The notes under the pieces: model-generated | The model's input: only the letters and a program-made list of their open reading frames with translations | What the model was told of the DNA's origin: nothing | Databases searched by the model: none | Translations under genes and position numbers: made by a program | Part shown: positions 16,934 to 25,142 of the stretch, piece after piece | Layout of the letters: each line of letters starts with the position of its first letter | Position numbering within the stretch: position 1 is the first letter of the stretch | Assembly: GCF_002846575.1 (NCBI RefSeq) | Contig: NZ_PJND01000009.1 | Span: 284,331-348,330 of the forward strand | Direction of reading: 5' to 3' | Source of the DNA: Flavobacterium lindanitolerans | GTDB taxonomy: Bacteria; Bacteroidota; Bacteroidia; Flavobacteriales; Flavobacteriaceae | Length of the DNA: 64,000 bases

Positions 16934-19141
16934 CTAATGTACATGCTTAGCAATCTGGCTGTTAATAATCTGAAATAAACGCAGAGGTTCAAATGGTTTT
17001 ATGAGGATGTCGTCCATTCCGGACAATTTGGCTTCGTCTGTAATTTCATCCTTATCAAATGCAGTAAGCGCAATTACAGGAATGTCAATACCTTTGTCAC
17101 GAATCATTCGTGTAGTTTCAAATCCGTTAATGACCGGCATATTAATATCCATCAGGATAGCATCAAAATTTTCCTTGTCAAGAATTTCAAGAGCGGCATA
17201 ACCGTCATCAACAACAACGCATTTGTAATTGTTTTTCTCAATGATTTTTTTGGTTACCATCTGGTTGATTTTGTTGTCTTCTACCACCAGAATTTTATAA
17301 GAAGAACTATTGGTTGTATCAACATCTATGTTTTCAATATAAGATTTTGTGGCATTGGCATCATATTCAAAAGGAATGATAAATGTTACTGTTGTGCCCT
17401 CTCCTTCCTTACTTTCCAGTTGAATAGTACTTCCTAAAAGCTCCAAAAGACGTTTTACGATAGACAAGCCAAGCCCTGTTCCCTGATAATCTCCTTCCTT
17501 CCGGTCTATCTGTACAAATTTTTCAAAAATCTTGTTCTGGTTTTCTATCGCAATCCCACAGCCATTATCCACAATCTCAAATTTGACGTGATGTATATTG
17601 CCTACTTTTTTCACCAATGCTGCGGTTAATCGTATAGTTCCGTTTTGTGTAAATTTTAAGGCATTGCTGGTAAGATTTACCAAAATCTGTGACAAACGCA
17701 GTTTATCGCCTATCAGATATTCCGGTATTTCTATACCTACATCAATGAGTACCTTATTTTTGTTTTTGATGGCAATGAACTGTAAGGCTTCCTTGACCTT
17801 TTCAATTTCATCCATAATATTGAGCGGCAATTCCTCCAAAACAATTTTCTTATCTTCTATTTTATGAATCTGAAGCAGGTCATTGACAAGCGAAAGAAGA
17901 TAGCGCGCCGAAAACTTTAAGGAATTGATATGTGGGCTATTTTCCAATTCTTTATGTTCATCCAGAATTAAATTGGTAACTCCTATGACGCCATACAAAG
18001 GAGTCCTCAATTCGTGGGTTACCGTAGAAATAAACTGGCTTTTTAATTTGGAAGATTCTTCGGCCTTGTCTTTTGCAATTTTTAATTCGGCATTACTTTC
18101 CAAAAGCTGCTGGTTGACTTTTTTTCTGTAGATACTGTTTTTATAGAAAGTATAAAGCAACAGTAGTAAAATGATAAGGATGGCCAGGAATAGTATAACG
18201 ATGATTTTAGAATTTTTCAGATTTTCCTGCTGTGCATATTTTTCGAGTTCAATTTTATCAATCTTTCTTCTCGATTCATCCAATTCAATCTGAACGCCTG
18301 CTATCTGGGCACTTTTCATTTTTTCATGATTGTGCAAATCATCTTTCAGCTTTTCATAATTGACTTTATTCAGATACGCATTTTTATAATCTTTTATTTC
18401 ATACAGGTGTTTTGAATATTCGGCATAAGCATCTGCCAGAGCATTTTGTTGTTTGTATCTGATTCCGTAATCAATTGCAGTCCTGAAATAAAAACCGGCC
18501 CGCCTGGCATCTCCCTTATTGCTGTAATACATTCCTAAAAGATTGTTTACAATCACTCTCGATTCGATATCGCCATATTTATCAAGATGCTTTTCAACAT
18601 CTTTAACATAGGGATAACCCTGTTCAAAATCTTTTTTATTAAAATAAGCCCAGGCCAGGTTCATTTCCGTAAAGATAATCTCTGTGGTATCTTTTCCTTT
18701 ATTGGCGTATTGTAATGATTTTTTATAATGGTAGATTCCTTTATCGTAATCTTTAATTACAAAATTGTAGATGTTGCCAATATTGTTATGAATCCAATCT
18801 TTTATGGTGTCATTTTTGGTCTTCAGTGAATATTGGAGTGCCTTATTATAATAAGCAAGAGCCATTTTTGTATTCAAAAGCTCTTCATGGCAACCGGCAA
18901 TAGTATTGTAGGACATCGCAACATAGTCATATTGCTTGTTTTTGTAAGCCAGATTGAGAGCCTGTTTTGAAACCTGCAGCGATTCCATATATTTCAGGTC
19001 TATGAGTAGGCCATCTGCTTTGCATATGAGATCATAAATCTTAACCCTTACTTTGTTTAATGAGTCTTTCTCCTGTGAAAAGGACTGATTGTAAAAAAAT
19101 AATGAGATAAGAACAAATGAAATTATTCTATTTCGGGGCAT
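16934..19141 (-). CDS. TPR-containing hybrid sensor histidine kinase/response regulator
   Basis: This 735-residue protein has a signal peptide (about 1-22) and a periplasmic sensor of about six tetratricopeptide repeats (about 35-275). A membrane segment (about 312-332) is followed by a short coiled linker, a HisKA domain with His376 (STVTHELRTPLYG), a HATPase domain (NLTSNALKFTQN, GTGLGLSIVKRLLELLG) and a C-terminal receiver domain with Asp665 (ILMDINMP). It has no DNA-binding domain, so it must signal to another protein, likely through a separate phosphotransfer step. TPR-sensor hybrids are common in Bacteroidota. A TATATTTG box lies 15 bases upstream of its start. Confidence 0.94.
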   Translation of the reverse strand: MPRNRIISFVLISLFFYNQSFSQEKDSLNKVRVKIYDLICKADGLLIDLKYMESLQVSKQALNLAYKNKQYDYVAMSYNTIAGCHEELLNTKMALAYYNKALQYSLKTKNDTIKDWIHNNIGNIYNFVIKDYDKGIYHYKKSLQYANKGKDTTEIIFTEMNLAWAYFNKKDFEQGYPYVKDVEKHLDKYGDIESRVIVNNLLGMYYSNKGDARRAGFYFRTAIDYGIRYKQQNALADAYAEYSKHLYEIKDYKNAYLNKVNYEKLKDDLHNHEKMKSAQIAGVQIELDESRRKIDKIELEKYAQQENLKNSKIIVILFLAILIILLLLLYTFYKNSIYRKKVNQQLLESNAELKIAKDKAEESSKLKSQFISTVTHELRTPLYGVIGVTNLILDEHKELENSPHINSLKFSARYLLSLVNDLLQIHKIEDKKIVLEELPLNIMDEIEKVKEALQFIAIKNKNKVLIDVGIEIPEYLIGDKLRLSQILVNLTSNALKFTQNGTIRLTAALVKKVGNIHHVKFEIVDNGCGIAIENQNKIFEKFVQIDRKEGDYQGTGLGLSIVKRLLELLGSTIQLESKEGEGTTVTFIIPFEYDANATKSYIENIDVDTTNSSSYKILVVEDNKINQMVTKKIIEKNNYKCVVVDDGYAALEILDKENFDAILMDINMPVINGFETTRMIRDKGIDIPVIALTAFDKDEITDEAKLSGMDDILIKPFEPLRLFQIINSQIAKHVH

Positions 19142-19155
19142 AGATAATTTTTATC

Positions 19156-19163
19156 CAAATATA
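19156..19163 (-). promoter_or_regulatory. -7 element of the hybrid kinase gene
   Basis: On the minus strand this reads TATATTTG, an exact TAnnTTTG match 15 nt before the start codon. It sits next to the ettA terminator hairpin. Confidence 0.45.
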
Positions 19164-19173
19164 CTTATATAAT

Positions 19174-19204
19174 GAAAAAATCCCGGTATGAACCGAGATT
19201 TTGT
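19174..19204 (-). terminator. Terminator after ettA
   Basis: AAATCCCGGT / ACCGAGATTT pairs around an ATGA loop, with one C-A mismatch. On the minus strand it is followed by a T-run, placing it seven bases after the ettA stop codon. Confidence 0.65.
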
Positions 19205-19210
19205 TACTTT

Positions 19211-20905
19211 TTAATTTCGTATTAATTTTTTGTACTTGATACGTTTTGGTGTCAGGTCGCCACCCAGGCGTTTTTTCTTATTTTCTTCATAATCAGAGAA
19301 GCTTCCTTCAAAGAAATAAACTTCAGAATTTCCTTCGAAAGCAAGAATATGTGTACAGATTCTGTCCAGGAACCAACGGTCGTGGGAAATAACCACGGCA
19401 CAGCCTGCAAAATTTTCCAGACCTTCTTCCAAAGCACGAAGCGTATTAATATCCAAATCGTTGGTAGGCTCATCCAGAAGCAATACGTTCCCTTCTTCTT
19501 TTAGGGTCATTGCCAGGTGCAATCTGTTTCTTTCTCCACCGGAAAGCGTACTTACTTTTTTATTCTGGTCGCTTCCTCCAAAGTTAAATCGGCTCAGGTA
19601 GGCTCTTGAGTTTACCTGCTTTCCTCCCATCATGATTAATTCCTGTCCGTCGCAGAAGTTTTCCCAGATGGACTTATTAGGGTCAATATTAGAGTGGCTT
19701 TGGTCTACGTAAGCAATCTTAACCGTTTCTCCAATAGTAAACTCTCCTTTATCCGGAGTTTCCTCGCCCATAATCATTCTGAAAATAGTGGTCTTACCGG
19801 CACCGTTTGGCCCAATAATACCCACAATTCCGGCTTGTGGCAAAGTAAAATTCAAATCTTCGTATAAAAGCTTGTCGCCATAGCCTTTTGCTACGCCTTT
19901 AGCCTCGATAACGTTTGTTCCCAAACGAGGTCCGTTCGGGATATAGATTTCCAGATTTTCATCCAGTTGCTTTTGGTCTTCGTTTAAAAGCTTGTCGTAG
20001 TTTTGCAAACGCGCTTTTTGTTTGGTCTGGCGGCCTTTGGCTCCCTGGCGTACCCATTCCAACTCTCGCTCCAATGTTTTTCTTCTTTTGGAAGCCACTT
20101 TCTCTTCCTGTGCCATTCTGTTTGATTTCTGGTCAAGCCATGAAGAATAGTTTCCTTTCCACGGAATACCTTCACCTCTATCCAATTCCAAAATCCAACC
20201 GGCAACATTATCTAAGAAATAACGGTCGTGGGTTACAGCAATTACGGTTCCGGAATATTGTGCAAGGTGCTGCTCTAACCACAATACAGATTCAGCATCT
20301 AAGTGGTTGGTAGGCTCATCGAGCAAAAGTACGTCCGGTTGTTGTAATAAAAGTCGGCATAATGCCACACGTCTTCTTTCTCCTCCGGAAAGCACTTTAA
20401 TTGGTGTATCCGGTTCCGGAGTACGCAATGCGTCCATAGCAATTTCCAGCTTGGTATCGATTTCCCAGGCACCCAAAGCGTCAATCTTATCCTGAAGTTC
20501 AGCCTGACGGTCCATCAGTTTCTCCATTTTGTCTGCATCTTCATAAACTTCCGGTAATCCAAACTGGTCGTTGATTTTGTTGAACTCGTCTAAAACAGCC
20601 ATGGTTTCAGCCACACCTTCTCTTACAATTTCAATTACGGTTTTGTTTTCATCCAGTTGCGGCTCCTGCTCTAAATAACCAACGGTATAACCCGGTGCAA
20701 AAACCACATCACCCTGATAGTTTTTATCTACTCCGGCGATGATTCTTAATAAGGAAGATTTTCCCGAACCGTTAAGTCCGAGAATACCGATTTTAGCTCC
20801 GTAAAAGAAACTAAGATATATATTTTTTAATACCTGTTTGTCGCTGCTTTGGTAAGTCTTGCTTACTTTCTGCATCGAAAAAATTACCTTCTTATCGTCT
20901 GACAT
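19211..20905 (-). CDS. ettA: Energy-dependent translational throttle protein EttA (ABC-F ATPase)
   Basis: This 564-residue soluble protein has two ATP-binding cassettes and no membrane segments. Walker A motifs are GLNGSGKSS (about 44-52) and GPNGAGKTT (about 358-366), signatures are LSGGERRRVALCRLLL and LSGGERNRLHLAM, and both Walker B sites end LLLDEPTN. The length, the linker between cassettes and the toe/arm region match EttA, which binds the ribosomal E site and gates the first elongation steps according to ATP/ADP level. It is monocistronic with a consensus promoter at 21038-21067 and its own terminator. Confidence 0.94.
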   Translation of the reverse strand: MSDDKKVIFSMQKVSKTYQSSDKQVLKNIYLSFFYGAKIGILGLNGSGKSSLLRIIAGVDKNYQGDVVFAPGYTVGYLEQEPQLDENKTVIEIVREGVAETMAVLDEFNKINDQFGLPEVYEDADKMEKLMDRQAELQDKIDALGAWEIDTKLEIAMDALRTPEPDTPIKVLSGGERRRVALCRLLLQQPDVLLLDEPTNHLDAESVLWLEQHLAQYSGTVIAVTHDRYFLDNVAGWILELDRGEGIPWKGNYSSWLDQKSNRMAQEEKVASKRRKTLERELEWVRQGAKGRQTKQKARLQNYDKLLNEDQKQLDENLEIYIPNGPRLGTNVIEAKGVAKGYGDKLLYEDLNFTLPQAGIVGIIGPNGAGKTTIFRMIMGEETPDKGEFTIGETVKIAYVDQSHSNIDPNKSIWENFCDGQELIMMGGKQVNSRAYLSRFNFGGSDQNKKVSTLSGGERNRLHLAMTLKEEGNVLLLDEPTNDLDINTLRALEEGLENFAGCAVVISHDRWFLDRICTHILAFEGNSEVYFFEGSFSDYEENKKKRLGGDLTPKRIKYKKLIRN

Positions 20906-21206
20906 ATAAAATTTAAATTATATTAAATATTTGATTTACAATGTTTTAATTTCAGATTTTTGTTTACTCAAATGTTCCCGCATTAGGTTTCCTTTGACAT
21001 TAAACCTTATATCAGCCAAAACTTAAAACTATGGCAACAAAGATAGTCTTAAATAAAAAAAAAGCAAGCGATGGTTTTGGGTTTAATTAGCATTCAATCC
21101 TTGAGAGCAGGGACTTTATTTGTTGGAATTTTGCAATATCTCCAATACAAATTCTAATATTTTGGGCAGAAGCCATTGAAACTTCTGCCTATTTTAATCC
21201 TATGTT
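20906..21206. other. Intergenic region between ettA and the five-repeat secreted protein
   Basis: This 301-base AT-rich gap holds the ettA promoter (21038-21067, minus) and an 8-bp hairpin GGCAGAAG / CTTCTGCC at 21163-21191. The hairpin could end transcription of the five-repeat gene but lacks a clear T-run. No reading frame is supported. Confidence 0.6.
21038..21067 (-). promoter_or_regulatory. Consensus Bacteroidota promoter of ettA
   Basis: On the minus strand, TTG (21067-21065) is followed by a 19-nt spacer and TATCTTTG (21045-21038). Both elements and the spacing match the TTG/N17-23/TAnnTTTG consensus. The leader to the start codon is about 125 nt. Confidence 0.75.
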
Positions 21207-22853
21207 TTATTCTAATATGATTTTTTTCACAAACATTTCATCTTCAATCTGAATATTCATCAGGTAAATACCTTGCGGATAACCCGATAAGTCAATCGTC
21301 GTTCCAGTTTGATTTGATACGGTTCTACCGGCCAAATCATTGATTACTACGTTTATGTTTTCAGTTTCCGCTTTGATCAAAAATTTTCCATTAGAAGGAT
21401 TTGGGTACACTACTATTTCTTTTTTATTAGCAACAAAAGGGTCTGTTCCCAATGTTGAGCCAGTAAGATACACTTTCCAATAAGGGGTTGAAGGCAGGCC
21501 AAATGCGGTATCAACGCCATAATTCCCTATCGTCACTTCCTGTGAAGTGACTACCAGGTCGGGCCTGCTGTCACCGTTCATATCCATTACTGTCCAGGTC
21601 TGGTCACCGTCTATATTGCCTGTGCTTCCATCGGCGATGGCATTAAAACCATGTACCGCCATCGAACTCAAATAGCCGCCCTGTGGCAAGGTCCAGTTGA
21701 CAGCCGTAGTGGCAAAACCGTTCCCGCTGTTTAGATATACTTTCCAATGAGGGGTCGAAGGCAGGCCAAATGCGGTATCAACGCCATAATTCCCTATAGT
21801 CACTTCCTGTGAAGTGACTACCAGGTCGGGCCTGCTGTCACCGTTCATGTCCATTACTGTCCAGGTCTGGTCACCGTCTATATTGCCTGTGCTTCCATCG
21901 GCGATGGCATTAAAACCATGTACCGCCATCGAACTCAAATAGCCGCCCTGTGGCAAGGTCCAGTTGACAGCCGTAGTGGCAAAACCGTTTCCGCTGTTTA
22001 GATATACTTTCCAATGAGGGGTTGAAGGCAGGCCAAATGCGGTACCAACACCATAATTCCCTATAGTCACTTTCTGTGAAGTGACTACCAGGTCGGGCTT
22101 TCTGTCACCGTTCATGTCCATTACTGTCCAGGTCTGGTCACCGTCTATATTGCCTGTGTCTCCATCGGCAATGGCATTAAAGCCATGTACAGCCATCGAA
22201 CTTAAATAGCCGCCCTGTGGCAAGGTCCAGTTGACAGCCGTGGTGGCAAAACCGTTCCCGCTGTTAAGATATACTTTCCAATGAGGGGTTGAAGGCAGGC
22301 CAAATGCGGTACCAACACCATAATTCCCTATAGTCACTTTCTGTGAAGTGACTACCAGGTCGGGCTTTCTGTCACCGTTCATGTCCATTACTGTCCAGGT
22401 CTGGTCACCGTCTATATTGCCTGTGTCTCCATCGGCAATGGCATTAAAGCCATGTACAGCCATCGAACTTAAATAGCCGCCCTGAGGCAAGGTCCAGTTT
22501 ATAGCAGTAGTGTTATAACCGTTTCCATTGTTTAGATATACTTTCCAATGAGGGGTTGAAGGCAGGCCAAATGCGGTACCAACACCATAATTCCCTATAG
22601 TCACTTTCTGTGAAGTGACTACCAGGTCCGGCTTGCCGTCACCGTTCATGTCCATTGTGGTCCATGTCTGGTCACCGTCTATATTGCCTGTGTCTCCATC
22701 AGCGATGGCATTAAAGCCATGTGTCGCCATCGAACTTAAATAGCCACCCTGAGGCAAGGTCCAGTTCACAGCAGTAGTATTAAAACCGGTTTGGGCATTT
22801 AAGCAACCTATTGTTGAGAAAGCAATAGATAAAAGCGTAAATTTCAATTTCAT
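21207..22853 (-). CDS. T9SS-secreted protein with five near-identical 89-residue VCBS/FG-GAP-like repeats
   Basis: This 548-residue protein has a signal peptide (1-21), then five tandem 89-residue units (about 24-468). Each contains TTAVNWTLPQGGYLSSM, GNIDGDQTWTVMDMNGD (a DxNGDxxPD calcium-binding loop), KPDLVVTSQ and STPHWKVYLN. The C-terminus is a type A T9SS sorting domain (VVYPNPSNGKFLIKAE to FVKKIILE). The DxNGDxxPDL motif places it with VCBS/FG-GAP proteins, which are secreted, calcium-stabilised surface or extracellular proteins. At DNA level the units are 267 bp and almost identical, implying recent duplication or gene conversion. No enzymatic domain is present. Confidence 0.88.
   Translation of the reverse strand: MKLKFTLLSIAFSTIGCLNAQTGFNTTAVNWTLPQGGYLSSMATHGFNAIADGDTGNIDGDQTWTTMDMNGDGKPDLVVTSQKVTIGNYGVGTAFGLPSTPHWKVYLNNGNGYNTTAINWTLPQGGYLSSMAVHGFNAIADGDTGNIDGDQTWTVMDMNGDRKPDLVVTSQKVTIGNYGVGTAFGLPSTPHWKVYLNSGNGFATTAVNWTLPQGGYLSSMAVHGFNAIADGDTGNIDGDQTWTVMDMNGDRKPDLVVTSQKVTIGNYGVGTAFGLPSTPHWKVYLNSGNGFATTAVNWTLPQGGYLSSMAVHGFNAIADGSTGNIDGDQTWTVMDMNGDSRPDLVVTSQEVTIGNYGVDTAFGLPSTPHWKVYLNSGNGFATTAVNWTLPQGGYLSSMAVHGFNAIADGSTGNIDGDQTWTVMDMNGDSRPDLVVTSQEVTIGNYGVDTAFGLPSTPYWKVYLTGSTLGTDPFVANKKEIVVYPNPSNGKFLIKAETENINVVINDLAGRTVSNQTGTTIDLSGYPQGIYLMNIQIEDEMFVKKIILE
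21475..22810. repeat. Five tandem 267-bp coding repeats
   Basis: The landmark CCAATGAGGGG recurs at 21744, 22011 and 22278, a 267-bp spacing (89 codons). Units 2 and 3 (protein order) share GDTGNIDG and DRKPD; units 4 and 5 share GSTGNIDG, DSRPD and VTSQEVTIGNYGVD. Homogenisation has therefore acted on pairs. A long near-identical array like this is prone to recombination and assembly collapse. Confidence 0.9.
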
Positions 22854-23193
22854 TTTAAGATAGTTTAAATGGTAGTACTTGATTTAGAAGCCAAATATAG
22901 AAATTTAAAAATATTAAATCGATGCAAAAACCAAAGGTGCTACACACTATCTTTTTGACAAGCAGTCAGGATTTAAAAAGACAAATAGAAGAAATACCGG
23001 AGCTTTCTCAAGTTCTGAATTATAAACTAATACTATTAAAATTTGTAAAATTCTATCAATGTAAACAGACACCATTCTACTCTAATTTTCAATTAAGCGT
23101 TTAATTCGTGTTCACAAGCTGCAAAGAAGTCGGAAATAGAAAGAAGGTAAAAAAGACCTCAATAGAATTATAAGGACAAAATATTACTTTACT
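22854..23193. other. Intergenic region, no supported gene
   Basis: This 340-base gap holds a minus-strand TATATTTG box (22892-22899), 39 bases before the start of the five-repeat gene. A 60-codon open frame at 22922-23104 has no family resemblance, signal peptide or good start context and is not called. Confidence 0.5.
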
Positions 23194-23643
23194 TTACACT
23201 TCTATTTGATAGATTCTTGATTCTTCTTCCCAGGGATGATATCCCTGACCAATATATCGGAAACCGTATTTCTCGTAATATCCAACATGGTCCGTACACA
23301 AATTCAGGTATTTGAATCCGCCAGTTTTTGTATCCTGTTTTGCTTTTTCTAAAAGCAGGGCTGCATAATTGTTTCCTCTATGTTCTTCATCAATGTATAA
23401 GGCGCAAATCCAGGGATACAAATCTCCGCGACTGATAAAATCGTTGGTTATCAATCCTGCACAGCCTATTATTTCATTGTCTTTTTCCAACAGATACCAT
23501 TGTGGCAGAAATTGTTCGGCACCAATGCAGTTTGAAATACAGTCTTCATACATGATAGGTGAAACTTCAGGCCAGTTTTGCTGAAGGTATTTTATGGCTA
23601 TGTCTTTATATTCAGGCTCATGCCTTACGGATAGTATTCTCAT
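23194..23643 (-). CDS. GNAT-family N-acetyltransferase
   Basis: This 149-residue single-domain protein has the GNAT core: beta4 (IIGCAGLITNDF), the acetyl-CoA loop region (LYIDEEHRGNNYAALLLEKAKQD) and a late YYEKYGFRYIGQG motif typical of small-molecule acetyltransferases. The pyrophosphate loop is RGNNYA instead of the canonical Q/RxxGxG/A. It transfers an acetyl group from acetyl-CoA to an unidentified amine. It is monocistronic, and its 5' side abuts a large 21-bp palindrome (23662-23714). Confidence 0.85.
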   Translation of the reverse strand: MRILSVRHEPEYKDIAIKYLQQNWPEVSPIMYEDCISNCIGAEQFLPQWYLLEKDNEIIGCAGLITNDFISRGDLYPWICALYIDEEHRGNNYAALLLEKAKQDTKTGGFKYLNLCTDHVGYYEKYGFRYIGQGYHPWEEESRIYQIEV

Positions 23644-23659
23644 TTTAAATTTAATTTAT

Positions 23660-23714
23660 AGTTGCGGCTCTGCGCCTTTGCGTGAAAATATCTCGCAAAG
23701 GCGCAGAGCCGCAA
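23660..23714. repeat. Palindromic CTTTGCGN-octamer element (copy 1)
   Basis: A perfect 21-bp inverted repeat (23662-23682 and 23694-23714) has an 11-nt loop. The arm is three octamers in 8-bp register: AGTTGCGG, CTCTGCGC, CTTTGCGT. The GC-rich stem contrasts with its AT-rich surroundings. It lies between the GNAT gene and the carboxypeptidase-regulatory-like gene, both on the minus strand. Confidence 0.85.
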
Positions 23715-23776
23715 AGATATTATTAGGTGTGGGCAAGGCTTAAAAAAAGAACTGGATTTTTACTTATTGGGTTGCC

Positions 23777-24502
23777 TTAGTTTTTTAGTTTTCTGAATTC
23801 TTCTTTTTTTGAAATCAAAAAATCGGTTATTTCCAATACGTTATTATTATTGATAAGAGTTGACATCTTAGCATCGGCATAACAGAATTCAAGGAAAATT
23901 TCTATTTCATCTTCTTTTAATTGTAAAGTATTGAGAAAAAAGTCTTTATTGAAATTATCAGAAATATATTCCTTCATTTCTATGTTGGATATTACCTTGT
24001 CTTTTTTCTTACCCTTGAAAAGATTTCCAACCATTTTACCTATGGCTACAAAATCAAGACCGTGAATTATGGCACCGTTGTAGACCATCATATTCGTTGG
24101 AGAGTTCAGTATATTATCTACCGAACGCAGTGGAGCTACAGCCGGAGGTTCTGGTTTCACATCATCTACTTCTTTTTTAATCTCTACTTCTACCAACTGT
24201 ATCGCTTCCTGGTTCATGTTTGTTTCAACACCCGTTTTTCCAAAATCTTTCTGATTAAGAGTAACCCTTCTGGATGTATAATTTTTTCCTGCAAAAATCA
24301 GAACATCGCCAACTTTTGCCTTGATAGAAAATTTTCCCGAAGCATCTGTCACAACCACTGAACCGCTTGTTTGATTGATAACTTCAATTCCGGCAGTTGG
24401 AAAACCCTCGGTGGTTACCTTTCCATGCACTGGGTTTTCAGACTGGCTGAAAGCAAGCTGAACTGCAAATAAGAATAGAGCAATAAGAGAAGTAATTTTC
24501 AT
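23777..24502 (-). CDS. Secreted carboxypeptidase-regulatory-like (CarboxypepD_reg) protein
   Basis: Starting at the ATG at 24502 gives 241 residues with signal peptide MKITSLIALFLFAVQLAFSQ; an upstream non-ATG frame would add 13 residues and spoil the signal. The mature N-terminal domain (about 25-100: VHGKVTTEGFPTAGIEVINQTSGSVVVTDASGKFSIKAKVGDVLIFA) is the beta-sandwich often found at the N-terminus of TonB-dependent receptors, here free-standing. The rest is helical and charged without a known domain. It probably sits in the periplasm or at the outer membrane. No TonB receptor is adjacent, so the partner is unknown. Confidence 0.8.
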   Translation of the reverse strand: MKITSLIALFLFAVQLAFSQSENPVHGKVTTEGFPTAGIEVINQTSGSVVVTDASGKFSIKAKVGDVLIFAGKNYTSRRVTLNQKDFGKTGVETNMNQEAIQLVEVEIKKEVDDVKPEPPAVAPLRSVDNILNSPTNMMVYNGAIIHGLDFVAIGKMVGNLFKGKKKDKVISNIEMKEYISDNFNKDFFLNTLQLKEDEIEIFLEFCYADAKMSTLINNNNVLEITDFLISKKEEFRKLKN

Positions 24503-24670
24503 CAATTCAGTACTGTTTAAAAAATTATATAAGCCTTTCAAAAATAAGCTTTTTCTTTCATCGTTGGATTTGGGACAATTCTTTTACAACAAAATTAACG
24601 TCTTTCTGCTGTTTTAAATGGCCATGCACAAGTTTTATGGTAAATTGATTGCCCTACTGACTTAAATAAG

Positions 24671-24775
24671 TTCTCTTTCACATATAAAACAAACTTAGTA
24701 ACTAAATACGTTGGTCACTTAGCACCTTTTTTAACCACAAATTGGAATGATTATACAGATTTCTTTTAAAAAACT
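24671..24775 (+). repeat. Composite octamer element, copy 1
   Basis: Order: TTCTCTTTCAC lead, AAACAAA, four octamers at 24694-24725 (CTTAGTAA, CTAAATAC, GTTGGTCA, CTTAGCAC), CTTTTTT, then CCACAAATTGGAATGATT and ATACAGATT, and a T-rich end. Confidence 0.75.
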
Positions 24776-24866
24776 TCCTCTTGTACACAAACACATAAAC
24801 TTAGCACCTTTGAAGCTTAGCAACTTAGTACCTCTTTAGCCACAGATTAAAATGATTACACATTTC
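24776..24866 (+). repeat. Composite octamer element, copy 2
   Basis: The lead CCTCTTGTACACAAACAC is followed by four octamers at 24800-24831 (CTTAGCAC, CTTTGAAG, CTTAGCAA, CTTAGTAC), then CTCTTT and AGCCACAGATTAAAATGATT. Confidence 0.8.
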
Positions 24867-24913
24867 AGAAATATATATTAAATGAAAGAAGCTACAAAAA
24901 CTACTTTCAAAGA

Positions 24914-25020
24914 TTTTCTCTTTTACACCTATAGCACACAAACTTAGTACCTCAGAACCTTAGCATCTTAGTACCTCTTTTAGCCACAGATTGGAATGAT
25001 TATACAGATTTCTTTTAAAC
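24914..25020 (+). repeat. Composite octamer element, copy 3
   Basis: The lead TTTTCTCTTTTACACC is followed by four octamers at 24943-24974 (CTTAGTAC, CTCAGAAC, CTTAGCAT, CTTAGTAC), then CTCTTTT, AGCCACAGATTGGAATGATT and ATACAGATT. This is the most regular copy. Confidence 0.85.
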
Positions 25021-25090
25021 AACTTCCTCTGGTACACAAAACACATAAACTTAGTACCTCAGAACCTTAGCTCCTTAGCACCTCTTTTAT
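25021..25090 (+). repeat. Composite octamer element, copy 4
   Basis: The lead CTTCCTCTGGTACACAAAAC is followed by four octamers at 25050-25081 (CTTAGTAC, CTCAGAAC, CTTAGCTC, CTTAGCAC), then CTCTTTT. The CACAGATT module is absent. It ends about 52 bases before the Crp-like gene. Confidence 0.8.
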
Positions 25091-25142
25091 CCTCTTTCCA
25101 TTTTTCCGAAAAAAACTTACCTTGCAGAAACATTTATCATAA

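Larger units (their letters stand above)
24503..25142. other. 640-base intergenic region filled by octamer repeats
   Basis: No reading frame is supported. From 24671 to the start codon of the Crp-like gene the region consists of four copies of one composite element (separate entries). The promoter of the Crp-like gene must lie within or between these copies; no exact TAnnTTTG box was found close to the start. Confidence 0.7.

Noticed and set aside
21533..21552. GTCACTT / AAGTGAC palindrome as an operator
   Set aside because: It is inside the 267-bp coding repeat, encodes VTSQEVT, and recurs with each unit, so it follows from the protein repeat.
22922..23104. 60-codon open frame on the plus strand
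   Set aside because: It has no family resemblance, signal peptide or promoter, and it overlaps the AT-rich upstream region of the five-repeat gene.
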